Below, piece after piece: positions 26,359 to 34,046 of a DNA stretch of 64,000 nucleotides. The translations under genes and the position numbers were made by a program. The DNA is from Chromatiales bacterium (ex Bugula neritina AB1) (GTDB lineage Bacteria > Pseudomonadota > Gammaproteobacteria > Granulosicoccales > Granulosicoccaceae), in contig MDLA01000192.1 in NCBI GenBank assembly GCA_001730015.1, positions 145,462-209,461 of the forward strand, written 5' to 3'. The notes beneath the pieces are model-generated. The model was not told the DNA's origin, did no database searches, and worked only from the letters and a program-made list of their open reading frames with translations. The first letter of the stretch is position 1. Each line of letters opens with the position of its first letter.

Positions 26359-26550
26359 TTATGGCGATACCCTTGACTGACCAACCGGCATGAGTCGTTC
26401 CTGCGTCTGCGCAGCCACCAGAGGATCTGTTGAGGTCATACCTGGCGGAGAAAAAATATTCGCCATAGCAATAATGAAAAAAGTAAAGAACACCAGTGCG
26501 CCCAATACCATTCCAAACATTTTAAAATCTGTATCTTCATACCCGCTCAT
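26359..26550 (-). CDS. Small membrane protein homologous to the anchor of the adjacent cytochrome
   Basis: Starting at ATG 26550, with AGGAG about seven bases upstream, this encodes 63 residues. The protein is one helix (MVLGALVFFTFFIIAMANIF) plus a short tail. The stretch VLGALVFFTFFIIAMANIFSP aligns closely with VLGALVLFTLFIIALANLLSP of the cytochrome gene downstream. The tails also agree (TDPLVAAQ...MPVGQSRV versus SDPLVVQR...SPVGQSRV). No haem motif follows before the stop codon. It is either a truncated duplicate or a real single-helix partner. A GTG one codon earlier (26553) is also possible. The upstream gap to 26778 contains a 6-base-pair hairpin at 26604-26620. Confidence 0.75.
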   Translation of the reverse strand: MSGYEDTDFKMFGMVLGALVFFTFFIIAMANIFSPPGMTSTDPLVAAQTQERLMPVGQSRVSP

Positions 26551-26778
26551 CACGGTACTCCTAAAGTAAATAATATAAAGTTTAGTAAACCAACCGACGA
26601 CACCCGCCGCGAATCGGCGGAGACACCGGCAATCTGCTTGCCAGACCGCTACGCCAAGCCGATATCATGGAATACCGATTTTGGCGAACCAGACCTGCGG
26701 GATCGCGATTTTAGCAAACCGCCAATCCATAATCACAATATACAGGGATTATCAGCTGCCCCTTACAGAACTCTCTCC

Positions 26779-27534
26779 CTACCGCAATGATCCAAACACC
26801 CGCTGCAAAAGCTCTGTCGTACGCTTGACCGGATTCTCCCGGATTGCCTTCTCCTCAACCGCCAGGTAATGGAAGATTCCATCCATAGCGAGTCCCACCA
26901 CATGGTCTGTCAAATCAGCATCCACCTCCGGCGCCAGCGGTATGCGGTTGTAGCGATCCATGAAATCATTAAAGACGCGCACAGCACCTACCTCTGACAA
27001 TGAAGATTCAACAATCGGCTCCATCTCGCTGATAAGCGTTGACCCCATCGACTGCCGAAAGTAGCTTGTTGCGGCGTCATCAGGCCCCTGAAGGATATTT
27101 TTAGCATCATCAAGCGTCATTTGCTGTATCGCCACCAGGAACAATTGCTGAGCCCGTGGAGTTGCCAGTTCCGCGGCCCGGTTCAACCGTAGTTCAAGTG
27201 AATCGAAGCTGTCACTCAAACCTACTTTTGCGGCAATCTTGCGAGTGCGATCGAGCGCGCTCGGCAGAGGAATTCGAATGGTCGGATCACCATTAAAACC
27301 ATCTTCCCGACCAAGCTGTCTCACTACCTGCCTGGAACCGACCTTAAGCGCCTCCTTCAATCCACTTGCAATTTCGCTGACTTCAATGCCGCCATCGCCT
27401 CCTTTTGCAAACCCGCCGACCCGATCGATCTCCTTGAGAAGATCACCGCTGCTGGCACACGCGGCTAACAGAATTACGCTCGACAGAAAAAACGAAATAC
27501 GTACAGACCAATGGGCAAAACTACAAATAGACAT
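26779..27534 (-). CDS. DUF4197 family lipoprotein
   Basis: This 251-residue protein has a lipoprotein signal ending in ILLAAC (Cys26). It continues with the DUF4197 pattern: IEVSEIASGLKEALKVGSRQVV, IPLPSALDRTRKIAAKVGLSD, FDSLELRLNRAAELATPRA and a C-terminal AMDGIFHYLAVEEKAIRENP. The family is widespread in proteobacteria and has no assigned biochemical role. It is probably periplasmic and helical. It is transcribed alone, with gaps of about 225 bases on the downstream side and over 300 on the upstream side. Confidence 0.88.
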   Translation of the reverse strand: MSICSFAHWSVRISFFLSSVILLAACASSGDLLKEIDRVGGFAKGGDGGIEVSEIASGLKEALKVGSRQVVRQLGREDGFNGDPTIRIPLPSALDRTRKIAAKVGLSDSFDSLELRLNRAAELATPRAQQLFLVAIQQMTLDDAKNILQGPDDAATSYFRQSMGSTLISEMEPIVESSLSEVGAVRVFNDFMDRYNRIPLAPEVDADLTDHVVGLAMDGIFHYLAVEEKAIRENPVKRTTELLQRVFGSLR

Positions 27535-27842
27535 CAGACATTTCCAGTAAATTGATTCAATTCATTAAATTTGCTGCCGGACTCTACACTCAATAAACAG
27601 CGTATCGGCGTATCGCAGCGGGTATTAAAATATAATTCAGATCTCATTATTAAACACCGGAGCCCGTCGATCGGCTTAAGCATTGCACAATTCGGCCGTT
27701 ATCTGAGCAGTTGATTTTCAGTGTTGCTCGTTCAATCGCTGCGATCTTACAGGTATAAAAATACCAGTTCAAAATAATCATAAGAACAAGCGGCAGATTA
27801 AGTTTACGCCGCCCTACAACTGGTCAGGTGAGGATTTAGAAA
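27535..27842. promoter_or_regulatory. Divergent promoter region upstream of the export-system cluster
   Basis: These 308 AT-rich bases lie between the divergent DUF4197 gene and the 204-residue protein gene and hold no supported gene. A small hairpin (GGTAT, AAAA loop, ATACC) lies near 27751-27766. The ribosome site GTGAGGA sits shortly before the ATG at 27843. Promoters for both directions are expected here, but no convincing -35/-10 pair could be chosen by eye. Confidence 0.35.
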
Positions 27843-28457
27843 ATGGCTAACATCGGTGGACTGAACTCAAGCGACCACATATCACATGCCCAGCAAAGCT
27901 CCAACGATCAAAACAAAAACTCTTCATCTGACTATCAGAATGCTCCGCTAGGCGACCTTGCCAACAAAGCACGTGACGGTGATCAGACTGCCCTCGATAG
28001 ACTTGCCGCGTTGATTTACGCGCTACAAAACACCCTGTCACACGGTATTACGCCGTCAGCACCCACTGGCAACGCCAATCACTTAGGCGGCAATATTCAA
28101 ACGACTAACCGCGACCTGCATGCCCCGCAGATGCGCATGCTAAGTGCCAGTAACCAGTTTTCCAACGGTGCTGCAATAAACGGCTCCACGGGCGCCGGGA
28201 AAGGGTTTAACAGTATCGGGGGGATTAACTCTCGTCAGCACTCCATGGGCAGCAACTTTCAAGGCTCCGGCAGTGAGTCGAACTTTGAGGCAGGATCGGT
28301 CTTCCGTCGATCTAATGACATCTTTGATCAGGTTGCTGAACTACTCGAAGAACAGCAACGCATTGGCATGCAATCCGCTCAGTTAACGGCATCATCCGGT
28401 GCAATCTCAAGCGCACTACAGGCATTGCAGTCTGTTGCACGAAACATAAGAGCCTAA
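27843..28457 (+). CDS. Gly/Ser/Asn-rich protein, candidate substrate of the neighbouring export system
   Basis: I do not recognise this 204-residue protein. It has no signal peptide and no membrane helix. An N-terminal segment (MANIGGLNSSDH) leads into a short predicted helix (DQTALDRLAALIYALQNTL, residues 47-65). A long disordered Gly/Ser/Asn/Gln-rich stretch follows to about 150. The C-terminal amphipathic helix region reads FDQVAELLEEQQRIGM and ISSALQALQSVARNI. The ribosome site GTGAGGA precedes the ATG. The composition and the C-terminal helix recall secreted proteins that cross without a Sec signal. It is the first gene before the HlyD/M50 genes, so cargo or a regulator of that system is inferred from position. 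Confidence 0.6.
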   Translation: MANIGGLNSSDHISHAQQSSNDQNKNSSSDYQNAPLGDLANKARDGDQTALDRLAALIYALQNTLSHGITPSAPTGNANHLGGNIQTTNRDLHAPQMRMLSASNQFSNGAAINGSTGAGKGFNSIGGINSRQHSMGSNFQGSGSESNFEAGSVFRRSNDIFDQVAELLEEQQRIGMQSAQLTASSGAISSALQALQSVARNIRA

Positions 28458-28767
28458 ATACCGCAGGCACATCCTGATCAATCCTTGCTGCGGGGGTTCG
28501 CAGCTGGCTTTCAACGGCCACCACTTATAGAAAAGCTGACACCCGCATTTACCTGCCTAAAAGGTCAGGCCCCGGAACGCGGGTCGTCAACCATCTGCAA
28601 AACAGCGCACAGTTCATATTTTCCTGCTCCGGCAGACAATTCCTTTGGTTCATTTGTTGCTGATCACATCTGTTAGCAACAACGTCTGTTCAAAGAACGG
28701 TACCAGAGGATTTTACCATCAGCATGCGTCTATTCCCATCTGATCAGCACACCGGCGGAGTACCGTC
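28458..28767. other. Gap with short leader ORF overlapping the GAF-HlyD start
   Basis: These 310 bases separate the 204-residue protein gene from the GAF-HlyD gene. A possible 15-codon leader runs from ATG 28724 to TGA 28769-28771 and overlaps the GTG start at 28768 as GTGA, which would allow translational coupling. AGAGGA lies at 28705-28710, rather far from that ATG. A 6-base-pair stem (CCGCAG with CTGCGG, near 28461-28497) follows the upstream stop codon. Nothing else stands out. Confidence 0.3.
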
Positions 28768-30654
28768 GTGAATGTTGTTGCTGAGCTGCCTGTTAATGAC
28801 GACGGACCAAAAAACAACTCGATCGGCCACATTGCTGACACCGATACCGGGTCAAGTAACGACGCTGAGCATGCTACACACACATTGAATCCGGGTGGGT
28901 TGAACAGCGAGCTGGCGAACCGCTGGTTACTCTGGCAGTGCCGTATGATCGCTGATGTAATCACCGGCTGTGTATTCGATATCAACGGAAATGTCCTCGC
29001 CACCCGACCAGCCCGGGGAGAAGGTTTCAGCATACTCTCCGACGCGGCAATGGAGGCGCGGCAGGCAGACCACTCATTCATTAAAACCGAAGTCACTTTC
29101 GGACCGTCCAACGGACGACTCGGCGATACCATCGCTACACCAATCAAAGCCAACAATAAAACACTCGCTTACGTAGCAGTGCTCATGGCTCCACGACCTC
29201 AGTCGCGGCAGAATGTTGTACTTCAATTGCTGCAATGGGGAGGCTACTGGCTTGAATCACTAAGTCAGCTATCTGACGGCGTACATCAGGAAGCAGGATC
29301 TTTTACTCAATCGTTGCTGGTCGCTGTATTAAAGCATTCGAACTCCCGGAAAGCCTGCATGGAGATTGCAAATCGTCTCGCCGATCGGCTTAGCTGTGAT
29401 CGGGTATCTATCGGGCTGCGCCAGGGTCTGGTTGTCAGAGCAGAGTGCATATCACACCTGGCGAGCTTTGATCCGCGTACGCAGCTGGTCAGGCGACTGG
29501 AAGCAGCAATGGAAGAATCGTTTGATCAGAAAACAGTGATCAGCGCACCGCAAATAAAGTCAACCGGCGCCTGTATAGATAAAGCGCATCGCGAACTGCT
29601 TACACACAATGGAAGTTCCGTCGTCAGTACTTTCCCGCTAACAGGCCAGCAGCAAATATTCGGATCAATCGTATTTGAGCGCAGCACAAACAATCCGTTC
29701 GATTCCGACACAATCCGCTGGTGCGAAGCAGTACTGAGTTCCGTTGCACCGGTTATCGAACTAAAACGATTTGAAGAGAGATCACTGCGCAGCAAAGCTG
29801 CCGACTCCCTGCGCTCCTCTCTGACAGATCTAGTCGGCCCGGAATACCTGAAACTGAAAATGGCCGCTGTTTTCGTTGCAGCCATTCTCTTTCTTGGCTC
29901 TATTGTTAATGGTACCTACGAAGTATCGGCACCGGCCCAGGTAGAAGGATCCATCTCACGGGTAATTGCCGCCCCCATTGCCGGATTTGTAAAATCATCC
30001 AGCGTGCGCGCCGGCGATCTGGTCAAGGAAGGTGAAATTCTAGCCACACTTGATGACCGCTCGCTTCAACTGGAGTTGAAAAAATGGCAGGGCGAAGAAA
30101 ATAAATTAAAAAAAGCCTACCAGGAGGCATTGGCAAAAAAGGCACGTACAGAACTGAGCATCCTGCGTGCGAAAGCAGATCAGATAGATGCGGAGCTCGC
30201 ACTCACGTACCAGCGCATAGAACGCACACAACTTCGGGCACCGTACAACGGCTATGTTGCCAGTGGCGATCTGAGCCAGTCCCTTGGTGCGCCGGTAGAA
30301 ATAGGAGATGTGCTGTTTGAAGTGGCTCCGCTGGAGAATTACCGGGTAGTGCTGGAAGTGGATGAGCGCGACATGGCGGGCGTTGAGAAAAACAACACCG
30401 GCGAAGTTGTCATCGCCGCCCTGCCTTCCACGCCTATACCTTTTACTATAGATCAAGTTATTCCGGTAGCAGTATCCGGTGAAGGTAACAGTTATTTTCG
30501 AGTAGAAGCCACAATACCGGACCACACTCAGGAATTGAGACCCGGAATGGAAGGCATCGCACGCATTGATATGGGCCATAGGAAATTATTATGGATCTGG
30601 ACACACAATCTGGTTGATCGAATTAGATTGTGGCTGTGGTCAGTCGGTTGGTAA
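28768..30654 (+). CDS. GAF-domain HlyD-family membrane fusion protein
   Basis: This 628-residue protein starts with GTG at 28768, and GGAG lies seven bases upstream. The first 360 residues are cytoplasmic, with a GAF-like domain (around 190-330: ACMEIANRLADRLSCDRVSIGLRQG and FGSIVFERSTNNPFDSDTI). One membrane helix follows at about 366-385. The rest is a HlyD-type adaptor: a lipoyl-like half (APIAGFVKSSSVRAGDLVKEGEILATLDD), a helical hairpin (430-490), the second half (LRAPYNGYVASGDLSQSLG) and a beta-barrel. A cytoplasmic GAF sensor on an adaptor is unusual. It is encoded 16 bases before the PqqD/M50 gene and should act with it. Confidence 0.85.
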   Translation: MNVVAELPVNDDGPKNNSIGHIADTDTGSSNDAEHATHTLNPGGLNSELANRWLLWQCRMIADVITGCVFDINGNVLATRPARGEGFSILSDAAMEARQADHSFIKTEVTFGPSNGRLGDTIATPIKANNKTLAYVAVLMAPRPQSRQNVVLQLLQWGGYWLESLSQLSDGVHQEAGSFTQSLLVAVLKHSNSRKACMEIANRLADRLSCDRVSIGLRQGLVVRAECISHLASFDPRTQLVRRLEAAMEESFDQKTVISAPQIKSTGACIDKAHRELLTHNGSSVVSTFPLTGQQQIFGSIVFERSTNNPFDSDTIRWCEAVLSSVAPVIELKRFEERSLRSKAADSLRSSLTDLVGPEYLKLKMAAVFVAAILFLGSIVNGTYEVSAPAQVEGSISRVIAAPIAGFVKSSSVRAGDLVKEGEILATLDDRSLQLELKKWQGEENKLKKAYQEALAKKARTELSILRAKADQIDAELALTYQRIERTQLRAPYNGYVASGDLSQSLGAPVEIGDVLFEVAPLENYRVVLEVDERDMAGVEKNNTGEVVIAALPSTPIPFTIDQVIPVAVSGEGNSYFRVEATIPDHTQELRPGMEGIARIDMGHRKLLWIWTHNLVDRIRLWLWSVGW

Positions 30655-30670
30655 CTGAAGGCCTGACAAC

Positions 30671-32860
30671 GTGACTGAAGCTGCCGGAAACACACCAGAG
30701 AGCACCACTGCCGCGGACGGTATTCCAGAGCAATGGAGTCATATCTCATCGCTTCGACCACAGTTGCAACAGCATGTATCAGCACACCCTCAGGATTTTC
30801 GTGGTGTCAGATGGTATATCCTCAGTGATTCTGCTCGCGGCCGTCATCTTCGCTTCAATGAAATCGCCTATGAATTTATAGGGCGCCTGGACGGTGACCA
30901 GACCGTAGAGGAAATATATCAGCAACTTGAGACATCCGCCGATTATCAGGCTCTCTCCCGCCACGATATCGTTACCATACTTACACAGCTTTTTGCGGTT
31001 GAAGTACTGCGCAGTGGCCTGCCTACAGATGTCGAACAAATGTTCAAGCGCAGCCAGGCTGAAAAGCAGGCTAATCGCATAAAGCGCTGGATGAATCCGC
31101 TGGCTATCCGTTTTCCGCTCTTTGATCCAGACGTCTTTTTAAATCGAGCCATCCCAACCATACGGCCTGTATTTTCACTGGCAGGAGCGGTGCTATGGTT
31201 CCTGGTGATTATGATCGCAGGGATGTTTCTGTTGATCCACTATCAGGAGCTGGCTTTTGCTCTAAAGCAGGACATCCTGTCTCCGCGCAATATTTTCCTT
31301 GTAATCGCACTTTTTCCGATCATGAAGACATTCCACGAATTTGCACACTCGTTTACCGTAAAAGCATGGGGCGGAGAGGTTCACGAGATGGGCATTACCC
31401 TGCTTGTATTAATGCCGGTACCCTATGTCGATGCCTCGGCAGCATGGGCTTTCAGAGAAAAATATAAACGAATTCTGGTTAGCGCCTCAGGCATGATCAT
31501 GGAATTGTTTCTGGCAGCGCTGGCTTTTATCATCTGGACTCTGGTACAGCCCGGTCTGATCAAAGATGCTGCACTATCTGCATTTCTTATTGGCAGTGTT
31601 TCTACCATACTCTTTAACGCCAATCCTTTGCTGCGATTCGATGGCTATTATATTTTGCAGGACTGGATTGAGATACCCAATCTCTATAGCCGATCAAGTC
31701 GCTACAATATTTATCTGCTTAAAAAGATTCTTCTAGGCCAGAACAATGCTGTCTCGCCGGTAACAGACCCGGGCGAAATCAAATGGTTTATCGGGTACGG
31801 TATCCTGGCCTGGATGTACCGACTGTTTATAACTTTTGTCATAGCGGTATTTCTTGCCAGCAAATTTCTGGTTCTTGGCGTAATACTGGCTGTCTGGTCT
31901 ATGGTTTTACTGTTTGTAGTGCCAGTCTATCGCGGCATTCGCTATTTATTGTTCAACGATGCACTCACTGGAATAAGAACCAGGGCATTAAGCAGAATAG
32001 GTGGACTGGCAATGCTGATGTTAGCAACAATATCCATCATTCCGTTCTCACTCTACACCAACGCCGAAGGCATAGTGTGGGTACCGGATCAGGCGCAACT
32101 CTATGCAAAAACCGACGGATTCGTACAAACACTTAGCATACCAGCCGGAACTCAGGTAAAGCCTGACACCACCGTATTGCAACTGGATAATCCAGACCTG
32201 CATACACGTAAGCTGGTTCTGAACGCAAAATATCGAGAACTTTACGACAGACACAAGAGCGAGCGCTTCACTGATCCGGTGAAGGCCGAGCAGACCAAAG
32301 TTGAGCTGATTACCGTCGAAGCAGATATTCACTCGCTGCAGCTGGAACTGGAATCCCAGACACTCATCAGCCGCTCATCAGGCACACTGGTTTTTCCGGG
32401 AGAGCAGAATCTTGTCGGGCGCTATGTAGAGAAAGGTCAGGCCGTCGCCTATGTTGTCGATCCCGATCAGTTGATCGTGCGCCTGGTGGTCCCGCAGGCC
32501 GCTGTAGGGTTGCTGTCAAAAGAAATAAGAAACGTAGAAGTCAGGCTCGCCGACAGAGTCAGTAAAGTACTGGATGCAACAGTTATACGGCAGACACCAT
32601 CAGGTAGCAATTCGTTACCAAGCCGTGCACTGGGTGCAGGTGGCGGCGGAGATATTGCTGTCGTCGGCAGCGATACCAATGGCACCACGACAGCGGAAAA
32701 GGTATTCCAGATAGATCTGGAGTTACCAGACAACAGTGACGTTGCAGGTCTTGGAACACGAGCCTTCGTGCGGATCAACCATGGTCGTGAAATACTGGCC
32801 TCGCAGTGGCTCAGGAAGACCCGCCAGTTACTCCTCAATACGCTTCCCTTTTTAATGTAA
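30671..32860 (+). CDS. PqqD-like / M50 metalloprotease / HlyD-like fusion membrane protein
   Basis: This 729-residue protein starts with GTG at 30671. Residues 45-120 form a PqqD-like winged helix (WYILSDSARGRHLRFNEIAYEFIGRLDG, a span, then IVTILTQLFAVEVL). The membrane core has the M50 site-2 protease motifs HEFAH (residues 222-226) and NPLLRFDGYY (318-327, metal-binding Asp324) within multiple helices. After about 440 comes a periplasmic lipoyl/HlyD-like part (YAKTDGFVQTLSIPAGTQVKPD) with a short helical hairpin. Similar proteins are labelled peptide zinc metalloproteases and lie near HlyD adaptors, but their substrates are uncharacterised as far as I know. PqqD-like domains bind peptides, so substrate recognition is a reasonable inference. 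Confidence 0.85.
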   Translation: MTEAAGNTPESTTAADGIPEQWSHISSLRPQLQQHVSAHPQDFRGVRWYILSDSARGRHLRFNEIAYEFIGRLDGDQTVEEIYQQLETSADYQALSRHDIVTILTQLFAVEVLRSGLPTDVEQMFKRSQAEKQANRIKRWMNPLAIRFPLFDPDVFLNRAIPTIRPVFSLAGAVLWFLVIMIAGMFLLIHYQELAFALKQDILSPRNIFLVIALFPIMKTFHEFAHSFTVKAWGGEVHEMGITLLVLMPVPYVDASAAWAFREKYKRILVSASGMIMELFLAALAFIIWTLVQPGLIKDAALSAFLIGSVSTILFNANPLLRFDGYYILQDWIEIPNLYSRSSRYNIYLLKKILLGQNNAVSPVTDPGEIKWFIGYGILAWMYRLFITFVIAVFLASKFLVLGVILAVWSMVLLFVVPVYRGIRYLLFNDALTGIRTRALSRIGGLAMLMLATISIIPFSLYTNAEGIVWVPDQAQLYAKTDGFVQTLSIPAGTQVKPDTTVLQLDNPDLHTRKLVLNAKYRELYDRHKSERFTDPVKAEQTKVELITVEADIHSLQLELESQTLISRSSGTLVFPGEQNLVGRYVEKGQAVAYVVDPDQLIVRLVVPQAAVGLLSKEIRNVEVRLADRVSKVLDATVIRQTPSGSNSLPSRALGAGGGGDIAVVGSDTNGTTTAEKVFQIDLELPDNSDVAGLGTRAFVRINHGREILASQWLRKTRQLLLNTLPFLM

Positions 32861-32879
32861 TCGCTTGTAAGAGATTAAT

Positions 32880-33728
32880 ATGCGAACTTCCTATATCTAT
32901 TTGAAAATCACCGCATTGCTCACGTTACCATTTTCGGTTATGGCACAACAGACAACAGTATTGTCACTCGAGGGTGATCCGCTGAAAGCCATGGATTGCA
33001 TTGTCGAGCCGAGTGAGATTGTCGAGCTAGGCAGCAGTGTTCCGGGGGTTATAGACAAACTGTACTTTGAGCGGAATAATTTTGTCAATGAAGGCGACAC
33101 TGTTGCTGAACTCGATGCCAGAGTCGAACGTGCAACCCTGGAGCTGGCCACTGCACGTGCAGAAATCGATACCAGCCTGAATTTACGCAGAGAGAATGCC
33201 GCCTTTGGCATGCGCACTCAAAGCCGCAACCAGGAACTGTTCAATGAATCGACCATCTCGGCTCAGGATATGGATAAGGTAAAAACCGAAACGTACATAG
33301 CTCAGTTACAGGCACGTCAGGAAGAAGACAACAAACGCATCGCAAAACTGGAAGCAGAACGCGCCTTGCAGGCACTTAATCAACGTACCTTGAAAAGCCC
33401 TATTGCCGGGGTGGTGATGGAGCGCTACAAATCAGTGGGCGAATACCTGGAAGCAGAACCTGTGTACCGTATCGCAAATTTAGACCCGTTACATGTTGAG
33501 CTTATTGTACCAGTGCAACAGCTGGGCTCAATTGCAACTGGAATGAAAGCCGAAATAACCATTGATCTCGAATCAGCCAGCAACGAAAAACACATAGCGA
33601 TCGTCACCAGCGTTGATCGTGTAGCCGATGCGGCAAGTGGCACCTTTGGCGTACTGCTGAGCATGCCGAACTCCGGTTTCAGAATACCCAGCGGGGTGCG
33701 CTGCAATCTGGATTTCATCAGCGAGTAG
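32880..33728 (+). CDS. Periplasmic adaptor (HlyD/RND type)
   Basis: This 282-residue protein has an N-terminal signal peptide (LLTLPFSVMAQQ, cleavage near residue 22). The adaptor fold follows: a lipoyl half (VELGSSVPGVIDKLYFERNNFVNEGDTVAELD), a helical hairpin at 80-165, the second lipoyl half (LKSPIAGVVMERYKSVGEYL) and a beta-barrel (HVELIVPVQQLGSIATGMKAEI). It lacks a membrane helix and is presumably soluble or loosely attached. It lies 19 bases after the M50 gene with an AAGAGA ribosome site, so it completes a three-gene export unit. No ABC ATPase, RND pump or TolC gene accompanies it here. Confidence 0.85.
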   Translation: MRTSYIYLKITALLTLPFSVMAQQTTVLSLEGDPLKAMDCIVEPSEIVELGSSVPGVIDKLYFERNNFVNEGDTVAELDARVERATLELATARAEIDTSLNLRRENAAFGMRTQSRNQELFNESTISAQDMDKVKTETYIAQLQARQEEDNKRIAKLEAERALQALNQRTLKSPIAGVVMERYKSVGEYLEAEPVYRIANLDPLHVELIVPVQQLGSIATGMKAEITIDLESASNEKHIAIVTSVDRVADAASGTFGVLLSMPNSGFRIPSGVRCNLDFISE

Positions 33729-34046
33729 CAGAGCGGAGCTCGATAGCATTCCACCTCCACACTGACACCGGGGAAGCCATCGCAGCTCCATAGAGCTTGC
33801 GTTCAGCATAGCTCGATCCACAGACACCTCCAGGTCAAACCCCTGGAGCCGTCACATTGACTACTTACCTGTTTAGTCAGGCACATCTTTGCCGCCATTC
33901 ATACTAACTGGCACTTTGACTTACATCGAAACCCCATCGTATTAATCAGCAATTCGGGCGAATGCAGAGCGCCGGAGCGATGGTTTCCAGTAACGAATAC
34001 TACAGTTGATGGAGAGTTACCAGACTAGTGAAGCGGGTGTTATCAA
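33729..34046. other. Gap between the export unit and the c-di-GMP gene
   Basis: These 318 bases hold no supported gene. A 7-base-pair hairpin (33828-33834 with 33842-33848, 7-base loop) lies about 100 bases after the adaptor stop codon but lacks a T-run, so it is only a weak terminator candidate. The promoter of the following GGDEF/EAL gene probably lies in the second half. Confidence 0.3.

Noticed and set aside
30671..32860. RiPP maturation enzyme on the basis of the PqqD-like domain
   Set aside because: No radical SAM, YcaO or lanthipeptide synthetase gene is nearby and no clear precursor peptide was found. The domain is more safely read as a substrate-binding part of an export protein.
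33828..33848. Rho-independent terminator after the periplasmic adaptor gene
   Set aside because: There is a 7-base-pair hairpin but no T-run, and it lies about 100 bases after the stop codon. It is reported only as part of the gap.
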